Shown here: piece after piece, positions 51,101 through 63,100 of the stretch
Layout of the letters: each line of letters starts with the position of its first letter
Position numbering within the stretch: position 1 is the stretch's first letter
NCBI RefSeq assembly: GCF_026151205.1
Contig: NC_087075.1
Location: forward strand, 1,233,911-1,297,910
Origin: Bolinopsis microptera
Taxonomy: Eukaryota > Ctenophora > Tentaculata > Lobata > Bolinopsidae
Length of the DNA: 64,000 nucleotides
Direction of reading: 5' to 3'
Translations under genes and position numbers: made by a program
Notes under the pieces: model-generated
What the model was told of the DNA's origin: nothing
The model's input: the letters and a program-made list of their open reading frames with translations, nothing else
The model's database searches: none

Positions 51101-54100
51101 ATTTACTATACGTTATTTTAGTGTCAGATATTAATGAACTAATTTAAAAAGATCTTGCTTCATTTTATCAATCCCCATTAATCCTGATTGCATAGAAATA
51201 ATAAACTTGCTTACTTGACAGCTGCGGGAGGATAATATGTAATATTTGTTTTGACACGTGACATAGACTCTGGCATTTCATCGGTCACTGCTGAAAGCTG
51301 ATTGGTTAATCGCTGTCACATGTCATGGGGCCAGGGGGTCACATGTTATATAAATGTGCCCCCTTACTGGTAGCTTCATGTATGGAAGTGTGTTTCATAA
51401 TTAATTATCCTCAATTTATTCAGCAAATTAAGTAGGAGGGTGAAGGCACGTAGTCAGGGGGGGGGGGTGCTTTACAAATGTGCCGCTTCCCACTGTACTG
51501 GTTCTCCATTTGTTTTAATGAATAACGATCGCTGGGATAGAAATAATTAGAAATAAATACAACTTGACAATTATTGTAAAAGTCAATTTAAGGTCAATAT
51601 ATCAGCATATTTTATAACTGAAAATGAATAATTCGAGAACTAAAAATATAAGTTCATAAACTCCTACATTCCAAACACAAGGAAATGTTTTACCCACCCC
51701 TCCTCTCAGGATCACCAAGTGTTGCTACAGTCGATGCTGGCTTCGCCCTACATACAGGAACTCCATGTCAGAGCTGAGACCTGGCTTGTTCTGCTACAAC
51801 AACTACACGTTATCATGCACCTCTGGCCTGTTTGCCATACCAACGTTAGTACAGTCACCAACGTTAGTCACTATTAGTCACATACCAACGTTAGTCACTA
51901 TTAGTCACATACCAACGTTAGTCACTATTAGTCACATACCAACGTTAGTTACAATTAGTCACATACCAACGTTAGTCACTATTAGTCACATACCAACGTT
52001 AGTCACTATTAGTCACATACCAACGTTAGTCACTATTAGTCACATACCAACGTTAGTCACTATTAGTCACATACCAACGTTAGTCACTATTAGTCACATA
52101 CCAACGTTAGTCACTATTAGTCACATACCAACGTTAGTCACTATTAGTCACATACCAACGTTAGTCACTATTAGTAACATACCAACGTTAGTCACTATTA
52201 GTCACATACCAACGTTAGTCACTATTAGTCACATACCAACGTTAGTCACTATTAGTCACATACCAACGTTAGTCACTATTAGTCACATACCAACGTTAGT
52301 CACTATTAGTCACATACCAACGTTAGTCACTATTAGTCACATACCAACGTTAGTCACTATTAGTCACATACCAACGTTAGTCACTATTAGTCACATACCA
52401 ACGTTAGTCACTATTAGTCACATACCAACGTTAGTCACTATCAGTCACATACCAACGTTAGTCACTATTAGTCACATACTAACGTTAGTCACTATCAGTC
52501 ACATACCAACGTTAGTCACTATTAATCACATACCAACGTTAGTTACTATTAGTCACATACCAACGTTAGTCACTATTAGTCACATACCAACGTTAGTCAC
52601 TATTAGTCGCATACCAACGTTAGTCACTATTAGTCACATACCAACGTTAGTTACTATTAGTCGCATACCAACGTTAGTCACTATTAGTCACATACCAACG
52701 TTAGTCACTATTAGTCACATACCAACGTTAGTCACTATTAGTCACATACCAACGTTAGTTACTATTAGTCACATACGAACGTTAGTTACTATTAGTAACA
52801 TACCAACGTTAGTCACTATTAGTCACATACCAACGTTAGTCACTATTAGTCACATACCAACGTTAGTCACTATTAGTCACATACCAACGTTAGTCACTAT
52901 TAGTCACATACCAACGTTAGTCACTATTAGTCACATACCAACGTTAGTCACTATTAGTCACATACCAACGTTAGTTACAATTAGTCACATACCAACGTTA
53001 GTCACTATTAGTCACATACCAACGTTAGTCACTATTAGTCACATACCAACGTTAGTCACTATTAGTCACATACCAACGTTAGTCACTATTAGTCACATAC
53101 CAACGTTAGTCACTATTAGTCACATACCAACGTTAGTTACTATTAGTAACATACCAACGTTAGTCACTATTAGTCACATACCAACGTTAGTCACTATTAG
53201 TCACATACCAACGTTAGTCACTATTAGTCACATACCAACGTTAGTCACTATTAGTCACATACCAACGTTAGTCACTATTAGTCACATACCAACGTTAGTC
53301 ACTATTAGTCACATACCAACGTTAGTCACTATTAGTCACATACCAACGTTAGTTACTATCAGTCACATACCAACGTTAGTCACTATTAGTCACATACTAA
53401 CGTTAGTCACTATTAGTCACATACCAACGTTAGTCACTATTAATCACATACCAACGTTAGTTACTATTAGTCACATACCAACGTTAGTCACTATTAGTCA
53501 CATACCAACGTTAGTCACTATTAGTCACATACCAACGTTAGTCACTATTAGTCACATACCAACGTTAGTCACTATTAGTCACATACCAACGTTAGTCACT
53601 ATTAGTCACATACCAACGTTAGTCACTATTAGTCACATACCAACGTTAGTCACTATTAGTCACATACCAACGTTAGTTACTATCAGTCACATACCAACGT
53701 TAGTCACTATTAGTCACATACTAACGTTAGTCACTATTAGTCACATACCAACGTTAGTCACTATTAATCACATACCAACGTTAGTTACTATTAGTCACAT
53801 ACCAACGTTAGTCACTATTAGTCACATACTAACGTTAGTCACTATTAGTCCCATACCAACGTTAGTCACTATTAGTCACATACCAACGTTAGTTACTATT
53901 AGTCGCATACCAACGTTAGTCACTATTAGTCACATACCAACGTTAGTCACTATTAGTCACATACCAACGTTAGTTACTATTAGTCACATACGAACGTTAG
54001 TTACTATTAGTAACATACCAACGTTAGTCACTATTAGTCACATACCAACGTTAGTCACTATTAGTCACATACCAACGTTAGTTACTATTAGTCACATACC

Positions 54101-57100
54101 AACGTTAGTCACTATTAGGGGTGGGCACCCCTATCACTATGTTACTTTTACTTTTACAGTGGCTGTACTCCCTGTATACCTTGTATTGTTTACAGTGGCT
54201 GTACTCCCTGTATACCTTGTATTGTTTACAGTGGCTGTACTCCCTGTATACCTTGTATTGTTTACAGTGGCTGTACTCCCTGTATACCTTGTATTGTTTA
54301 CAGTGGCTGTACTCCCTGTATACCTTGTATTGTTTACAGTGGCTGTACTCCCTGTAAACCTTGTATTGTTTACAGTGGCTGGACTCCCTGTATACCTTGT
54401 ATTGTTTACAGTGGCTGTACTCCCTGTATACCTTGTATTATTTACAGTGGCTGTACTCCCTGTATACCTTGTACTGTTTACAGTGGCTGTACTCCCTGTA
54501 TACCTTGTATTGTTTACAGTGGCTGTACTCCCTGTATACCTTGTATTGTTTACAGTGGCTGTACTCCCTGTATACCTTGTATTGTTTACAGTGGCTGTAC
54601 TCCCTGTATACCTTGTATTGTTTACAGTGGCTGTACTCCCTGTAAACCTTGTATTGTTTACAGTGGCTGGACTCCCTGTATACCTTGTATTGTTTACAGT
54701 GGCTGTACTCCCTGTATACCTTGTATTGTTTACAGTGGCTGTACTCCCTGTATACCTTGTATTGTTTACAGTGACTGTACTCCCTGTATACCTTGTATTG
54801 TTTACAGTGACTGTACTCCCTGTATACCTTGTATTGTTTACAGTGGCTGTACTCCCTGTATACCTTGTATTGTTTACAGTGGCTGTACTCCATGTATACC
54901 TTGTATTGTTTACAGTGGCTGTACTCCTTGTATACCTTGTATTATTTACAGTGGCTGTACTCCCTGTATACCTTGTATTGTTTACAGTGGCTGTACTCCC
55001 TGTATACCTTGTATTGTTTACAGTGGCTGTACTCCCTGTATACCTTGTATTGTTTACAGTGGCTGTACTCCCTGTATACCTTGTATTGTTTACAGTGACT
55101 GTACTCCCTGTATACCTTGTATTGTTTACAGTGGCTGTACTCCCTGTATACCTTGTATTGTTTACAGTGGCTGTACTCCCTGTATACCTTGTATTGTTTA
55201 CAGTGGCTGTACTCCCTGTATACCTTGTATTGTTTACAGTGGCTGTACTCCCTGTATACCTTGTATTGTTTACAGTGGCTGTACTCCCTGTATACCTTGT
55301 ATTGTTTACAGTGGCTGTACTCCATGTATACCTTGTATTGTTTACAGTGGCTGTACTCCCTGTATACCTTGTATTGTTTACAGTGACTGTACTCCCTGTA
55401 TACCTTGTATTGTTTACAGTGGCTGTACTCCATGTATACCTTGTATTGTTTACAGTGACTGTACTCCATGTATACCTTGTATTGTTTACAGTGGCTGTAC
55501 TCCCTGTATACCTTGTATTGTTTACAGTGGCTGTACTCCCTGTATACCTTGTATTGTTTACAGTGACTGTACTCCCTGTATACCTTGTATTGTTTACAGT
55601 GGCTGTACTCCCTGTATACCTTGTATTGTTTACAGTGGCTGTACTCCCTGTATACCTTGTATTGTTTACAGTGACTGTACTCCCTGTATACCTTGTATTG
55701 TTTACAGTGACTGTACTCCCTGTATACCTTGTATTGTTTACAGTGGCTGTACTCCCTGTATACCTTGTATTGTTTACAGTGGCTGTACTCCCTGTATACC
55801 TTGTATTGTTTACAGTGGCTGTACCTGACTGATGCCCACGTGGAAGGCAAGACAGAAGCACTGGACGAGGAGGATATACACGTGTTACTGGAGGCCGACA
55901 GAGACTTTAGGGTGAGATAACTTCTTTTTATTTATACAACAAATTATAGAAACTGGGGACACTTGACCCTAAATTGTAATTAACAGCACCTTCTCTACAG
56001 TTGTAGTAGTTATACGGAGAGTGTTCTTCAATAATGAATATCTTAGGTTCGTGCTTTTTGGTACGAAGACGTCATAAATGATATCACATAATATCATTTA
56101 AAGTTATTGGTGGATTTATTTAAAGTTATTGGTGGATTGCTAATTAACGATAATGACGTCATTAAATTAGTTTAGAATTTTGGACGAATCGCATAATTGA
56201 AATTTCTGATAACATGCCAAATCTTTCTGCTATATCTGCTAGCGAATATTATTATAATCAATTCAAATATAGTATAAAGTTTACATCTCTTTATTTCTAT
56301 AGCTAGCAAGAACTGCCTTGCTGTCAATTATAACTATTGCTTCAACATACCAAACCGGTGTTAAATGAGCAGAAAATTATAAGCATGGAGAATCTGCACA
56401 GGTATCATGGAATTATTCAAAATCCTTAAAATTGATGTCCCTCAGTCCATTTAAGATCTGTCCAGGTTCTGCTCAAGCCTCCACTGATCTATTAACCATG
56501 TGTCTATTTTTAAGCAGCAGCTGCACTGAATGATTGGTACCTTGATATCGTATGATTGTACCATAAAACTAATGAATTGCAGAAATCAGATTCTGTCAAG
56601 ATATCCGTTACTCAAACAATCGCGTTTTTAAGTTTGGTAATGTTGACTAATTTGTAGTTTGGTAACTAATTGCAATAGAACTGATACGACGTGGTGGTAT
56701 CTGTTTTAAGGCAGATATCTCTGCTACAGTTCTTACTTTCAATTCTTTACTGTTATATACACCTGAATGTTCATCCCATGACTTGAATAATGAATGAAAA
56801 CCCCCTGCCCAGCAACTACTGATAGTGACATGGGAGGACCCGCTAGTGATGTCGTTATTCGGTAAGAAGAGTCTGAGTAACGTGCGGGAACTACAGGGAG
56901 ACAAGCTGATCTTGAGGCTGGAGACCCTGCAGAGACACCAGGAGGGGCTGATGAAGCAGCTAGGGCTGGTCGTGCTCAGTGCTAGAGGTTAGTGAGGGGA
57001 GGGGCTGGTTAGTGAGGGGAGGGGCTGGTTAGTGATGGGACTGGAGACCCTGCAGAGACATCAGGAGGGGCTGATGAAGCAGCTGGGGCTGGTCGTGCTC

Positions 57101-60100
57101 AGTGCTAGAGGTAACTAGTGAGGGGAGGGGCTGGTTAGTGAGGGGAGGGGCTGGTTAGTGATGGGACTGGAGACCCTGCAGAGACATCAGGAGGGGCTGA
57201 TGAAGCAGCTGGGGCTGGTCGTGCTCAGTGCTAGAGGTAACTAGTGAGGGGAGGGGCTGGTTAGTGAGGGGAGGGGCTGGTTAGTGAGGGGACTGGAGAC
57301 CCTGCAGAGACATCAGGAGGGGCTGATGAAGCAGCTGGGGCTGGTCGTGCTCAGTGCTAGAGGTAACTAGTGAGGGGAGGGGCTGGTTAGTGAGGGGAGG
57401 GGCTGGTTAGTGATGGGACTGGAGACCCTGCAGAGACATCAGGAGGGGCTGATGAAGCAGCTGGGGCTGGTCGTGCTCAGTGCTAGAGGTAACTAGTGAG
57501 GGGAGGGGCTGGTTAGTGAGGGGAGGGGCTGGTTAGTGATGGGACTGGAGACCCTGCAGAGACATCAGGAGGGGCTGATGAAGCAGCTGGGGCTGGTCGT
57601 GCTCAGTGCTAGAGGTAACTAGTGAGGGGAGGGGCTGGTTAGTGAGGGGAGGGGCTGGTTAGTGAGGGGACTGGAGACCCTGCAGAGACATCAGGAGGGG
57701 CTGGTGAAGCAGCTGGGGCTGGTCGTGCTCAGTGCTAGAGGTAACTAGTGAGGGGAGGGGCTGGTTAGTGAGGGGAGGGGCTGGTTAGTGAGGGGACTGG
57801 AGACCCTGCAGAGACATCAGGAGGGGCTGATAAGGCAGCTGGGGCTGGTCGTGCTCAGTGCTAGAGGTAACTAGTGAGGGGAGGGGCTGGTTAGTGAGGG
57901 GAGGGGCTGGTTAGTGATGGGACTGGAGACCCTGCAGAGACATCAGGAGGGGCTGATAAGGCAGCTGGGGCTGGTCGTGCTCAGTGCTAGAGGTAACTAG
58001 TGAGGGGAGGGGCTGGTTAGTGAGGGGAGGGGCTGGTTAGTGATGGGACTGGAGACCCTGCAGAGACATCAGGAGGGGCTGATAAGGCAGCTGGGGCTGG
58101 TCGTGCTCAGTGCTAGAGGTAACTAGTGAGGGGAGGGGCTGGTTAGTGAGGGGAGGGGCTGGTTAGTGATGGGACTGGAGACCCTGCAGAGACATCAGGA
58201 GGGGCTGATGAAGCAGCTGGGGCTGGTCGTGCTCAGTGCTAGAGGTAACTAGTGAGGGGAGGGGCTGGTTAGTGAGGGGAGGGGCTGGTTAGTGATGGGA
58301 CTGGAGACCCTGCAGAGACATCAGGAGGGGCTGATAAGGCAGCTGGGGCTGGTCGTGCTCAGTGCTAGAGGTAACTAGTGAGGGGAGGGGCTGGTTAGTG
58401 AGGGGAGGGGCTGGTTAGTGAGGGGACTGGAGACCCTGCAGAGACATCAGGAGGGGCTGATGAAGCAGCTGGGGCTGGTCGTGCTCAGTGCTAGAGGTAA
58501 CTAGTGAGGGGAGGGGCTGGTTAGTGAGGGGAGGGGCTGGTTAGTGAGGGGAGGGGCTGGTTAGTGATGGGACTGGAGACCCTGCAGAGACATCAGGAGG
58601 GGCTGGTGAAGCAGCTGGGGCTGGTCGTGCTCAGTGCTAGAGGTAACTAGTGAGGGGAGGGGCTGGTTAGTGAGGGGAGGGGCTGGTTAGTGATGGGACT
58701 GGAGACCCTGCAGAGACATCAGGAGGGGCTGATGAAGCAGCTGGGGCTGGTCGTGCTCAGTGCTAGAGGTAACTAGTGAGGGGAGGGGCTGGTTAGTGAG
58801 GGGAGGGGCTGGTTAGTGAGGGGACTGGAGACCCTGCAGAGACATCAGGAGGGGCTGATAAGGCAGCTGGGGCTGGTCGTGCTCAGTGCTAGAGGTAACT
58901 AGTGAGGGGAGGGGCTGGTTAGTGAGGGGAGGGGCTGGTTAGTGATGGGACTGGAGACCCTGCAGAGACATCAGGAGGGGCTGGTGAAGCAGCTGGGGCT
59001 GGTCGTGCTCAGTGCTAGAGGTAACTAGTGAGGGGAGGGGCTGGTTAGTGAGGGGAGGGGCTGGTTAGTGATGGGACTGGAGACCCTGCAGAGACATCAG
59101 GAGGGGCTGATGAAGCAGCTGGGGCTGGTCGTGCTCAGTGCTAGAGGTAACTAGTGAGGGGAGGGGCTGGTTAGTGAGGGGAGGGGCTGGTTAGTGATGG
59201 GACTGGAGACCCTGCAGAGACATCAGGAGGGGCTGATAAGGCAGCTGGGGCTGGTCGTGCTCAGTGCTAGAGGTAACTAGTGAGGGGAGGGGCTGGTTAG
59301 TGAGGGGAGGGGCTGGTTAGTGATGGGACTGGAGACCCTGCAGAGACATCAGGAGGGGCTGATAAGGCAGCTGGGGCTGGTCGTGCTCAGTGCTAGAGGT
59401 AACTAGTGAGGGGAGGGGCTGGTTAGTGAGGGGAGGGGCTGGTTAGTGATGGGACTGGAGACCCTGCAGAGACATCAGGAGGGGCTGATAAGGCAGCTGG
59501 GGCTGGTCGTGCTCAGTGCTAGAGGTAACTTCAGGCTTCATGTTGGTGACTGTTCGTAGTACTGGCTTACCTTGATCTTCAACAATAAAGGTCGTTCGTC
59601 TTTTAGAAAAAGAATTTATGTTATATGAGATCCTTAATATCATCTCGAAACCACCCTAATCTCACTAAACATTGTCTCCCCAGAGAAAGTACCACGTCTC
59701 CACTTCCTATCTGAGGACGATCTGTTATCAGTGCTGACTAACGCTGACTCTCTAGCTACTGCTAAGCACGTCACCACTGCCTGCTTCCCTCATATCCTGG
59801 ACATTACTGTGGAACCTCGTATGGACGAGAAAGATCGTTAGTTTTATTTATTTGTGTTACACACACTATTTAAATATACATAATATACTAATTTAGTATA
59901 TATTATATACTAACTTAGTATATATTATATACTAACTAATTAAGTATATATTATATTATACTAGTTAATGAAGTATATATTATATACTAATTAATTAAGT
60001 ATACATTATATACTAATTAATTAAGTATGTATTATATACTAATTAATTAAGTATATATTATATACTAATTAAGTATATATTATATACTAATTAAGTATAT

Positions 60101-63100
60101 ATTATATGTACTAATTTATTAAGTATATATTATATACTAATTTTAAAGTATATATTATGTAATAATTACTAATCCTGATTGGTTTTTCATCTGCTTTAAT
60201 TCATGAGTGCAATGTTAGCATCTTAACCTTACTGAGTCGGGAAAAGATCAGAAATGTTTTAACGCTTCATAAAACGCATGGTAGAGGCAACAAATACAGG
60301 CACAATGGAAGAGATTAGCATTTAACAATAAGCAATAACACTCCTGATCAAGAAATCCTACTTTACTTGATCCTGTTTTACTTGATCCTGTTTTACTTGA
60401 TCCTGTTTTACTTGATCCTGTTTTACTTGATCCTGTTTTACTTGATCCTGTTTTACTTGATCCTGTTTTACTTGATCCTGTTTTACTTGATCCTGCTTTA
60501 CTTGATCCTGTTTTACTTGATCCTGCTTTACTTGATCCTGTTTTACTTGATCATGTTTTACTTGATCCTGTTTTACTTGATCCTGTTTTACTTGATCCTG
60601 CTTTACAAAAAACGTCCTGCTTTTTACTAAAGCTTACCTTGTAGTTTTTCCAGCACCAAAGATTACACACATCCACGGTATTGGTGGGGAAGTAGTTCCG
60701 TTGATACAGCCTGTTATTCTATCCGCTAAACTTCTTGAATGGTTCGTACTCCTCGTTATCGGGATTTTACTACTATTTGTTTAAAAAACTGAGTGGAGAC
60801 TCTCATTTTGTCCCAAAACATCAACTATAGTTTTTAATTTAATTTATTTGAATTTTAAAATTATAATTAAATACATTTACAGAGTTTGTAGTCTAGTTAG
60901 ACTAAACCCTGACTAAATATCATACAACGTTTCGTCTCATTTGTCTTCATGTAGACAGTACTGTGTTCATTTACAGTTAAAAATTAATCGGTTGCCGTAT
61001 TCCAGGTTACCCCAGCTCCAGGCTATGATAGTATCCACCCTAACAAGCTGATGTATTCCAGGTTACCCCAGCTCCAGGCTATGATAGTATCCACCCTAAC
61101 AAGCTGATGTATTCCAGGTTACCCCAGCTCCAGGCTATGATGGTATCCACCCTAACAAGCTGATGTATTCCAGGTTACCCCAGCTCCAGGCTATGATAGT
61201 ATCCACCCTAACAAGCTGATGTATTCCAGGTTACCCCAGCTCCAGGCTATGATAGTATCCACCCTAACAAGCTGATGTATTCCAGGTTACCCCAGCTCCA
61301 GGCTATGATAGTATCCACTCTAACAAGCTGATGTATTCCAGGTTACCCCAGCTCCAGGCTATGATAGTATCCACTCTAACAAGCTGATGTATTCCAGGTT
61401 ACCCCAGCTCCAGGCTATGATAGTATCCACCCTAACAAGCTGATGTATTCCAGGTTACCCCAGCTCCAGGCTATGATAGTATCCACTCTAACAAGCTGAT
61501 GTATTCCAGGTTACCCCAGCTCCAGGCTATGATAGTATCCACTCTAACAAGCTGATGTATTCCAGGTTACCCCAGCTCCAGGCTATGATAGTATCCACCC
61601 TAACAAGCTGATGTATTCCAGGTTACCCCAGCTCAAGGCTATGATAGTATCCACCCTAACAAGCTGATGTATTCCAGGTTACCCCAGCTCCAGGCTATGA
61701 TAGTATCCACTCAAACAAGCTGATGTATTCCAGGTTACCCCAGCTCCAGGCTATGATAGTATCCACTCTAACAAGCTGATGTATTCCAGGTTACCCCAGC
61801 TCCAGGCTATGATAGTATCCACCCTAACAAGCTGATGTATTCCAGGTTACCCCAGCTCCAGGCTATGATAGTATCCACACTCCACAACATGATGCACTAC
61901 TCTTTGCTTAATGTGGAGAAAACTGAGCTGAAGTGTGGACTCCTGGAATCTTTACTTGGGGACCTGAACGTTCAGGTTCTTGTTAAATGTTAATCACTTG
62001 TACTCTAGTAGTACACTCAACTCCACTCTAGTATTGACATTATAGTTATACTATCTCTCACCTTCTGGACTAGTATTTGTACTTTTCAATTGTAAGGATG
62101 TTAGTGCTCCAAGTAACTTTTTGCCTCAACTGTGCCCAGGAATTTCAATTTTGTGCCCAAGGTGTGCCCCAGGAATTGCAATTTTGTGCCCCAGGTGTGC
62201 CCCAAGTGGTCCTAGCTAGATTACCAACTGGCCTACTTACGTACACAATAGTTATCACTATCTAGTGCTGTGTGTCTCCGATTATTTGCACTTTTGTAAA
62301 GTTACCCTTTACACAACACTAACTTATTATTAACTGATTAATATGCCTCCTACCCTCAGAGTGATCCCTACTCAGAGAGCGGCTCTCACAAGAAATACAT
62401 ACAAACGGAGGGAAATATCCAAACCTGGCTCGCTGATTACCCCTTCCAGGTCAGTTACCCTTTTTCAGTTACCCTTTATTACCCGATTCATGTTCAAAAC
62501 ACCTTTAATTTGGTTATGCTTTTTTAACTTCATTAATGTTTTCAATTCAAATGTTTATTATCGGAAAGATTAATAATTATACTGAGTACGCGCATTAAAC
62601 AACAGTAATTTTACTGTTAATGTCTTAATTAATAAATTAGTTTCCAGCGCAACCTCCCAACAAGGCTGTGTTGGTGAAGCTGGGTATTTTAAGGGTAGAA
62701 CCAGAAGATAACACATATAACCCCTCTAGTGTATCCTGACTACACATAACGTGGTTTTCACCATCAATCTGAGTCAGTGGATTAGCAAGAGAATTAGCTA
62801 CGCAGATATCAAGTGAGTGCCACCCCCTCTTTTTAGAAGTGCCACTCCCTCTTTTTAAGTACCACTCCCTCTTTTTTAGTGCCACTCCCTCTTTTTAAGT
62901 GCCACTCCCTCTTTTTAAGTGCCACCCCCTCTTTTTAAGTGCCACTCCCTCTTTTTAAGTGCCACTCCCTCTTTTAAAGTGCCACCCCTCTTTTTAAGTG
63001 CCACCCCCTCTTTTTAAGTGCCACCCCCTCTTTTTAAGTGCCCCTCTCTCTTTTTAAGTGCCACTCCCTCTTTTTAGAAGTGCCACTCCCTCTTTTTAAG

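Noticed and set aside
51765-55832. 1355-aa + strand ORF of IPTLVTISH and [12 protein letters not shown] repeats, and minus-strand ORFs over the same region
   Set aside because: They exist only because the 27- and 36-bp units are multiples of 3 and lack stops in those frames. The conserved dynein reading frame requires this region to be intron.
60367-60630. LILFY-repeat ORF resembling a membrane protein
   Set aside because: 15-bp simple repeat; hydrophobicity is a by-product of T-rich sequence.
62645-62740. Acceptor at 62645 for the last dynein exon
   Set aside because: In the required phase it meets a stop; the acceptor at 62729 gives an open frame with the expected pre-AAA1 motif.
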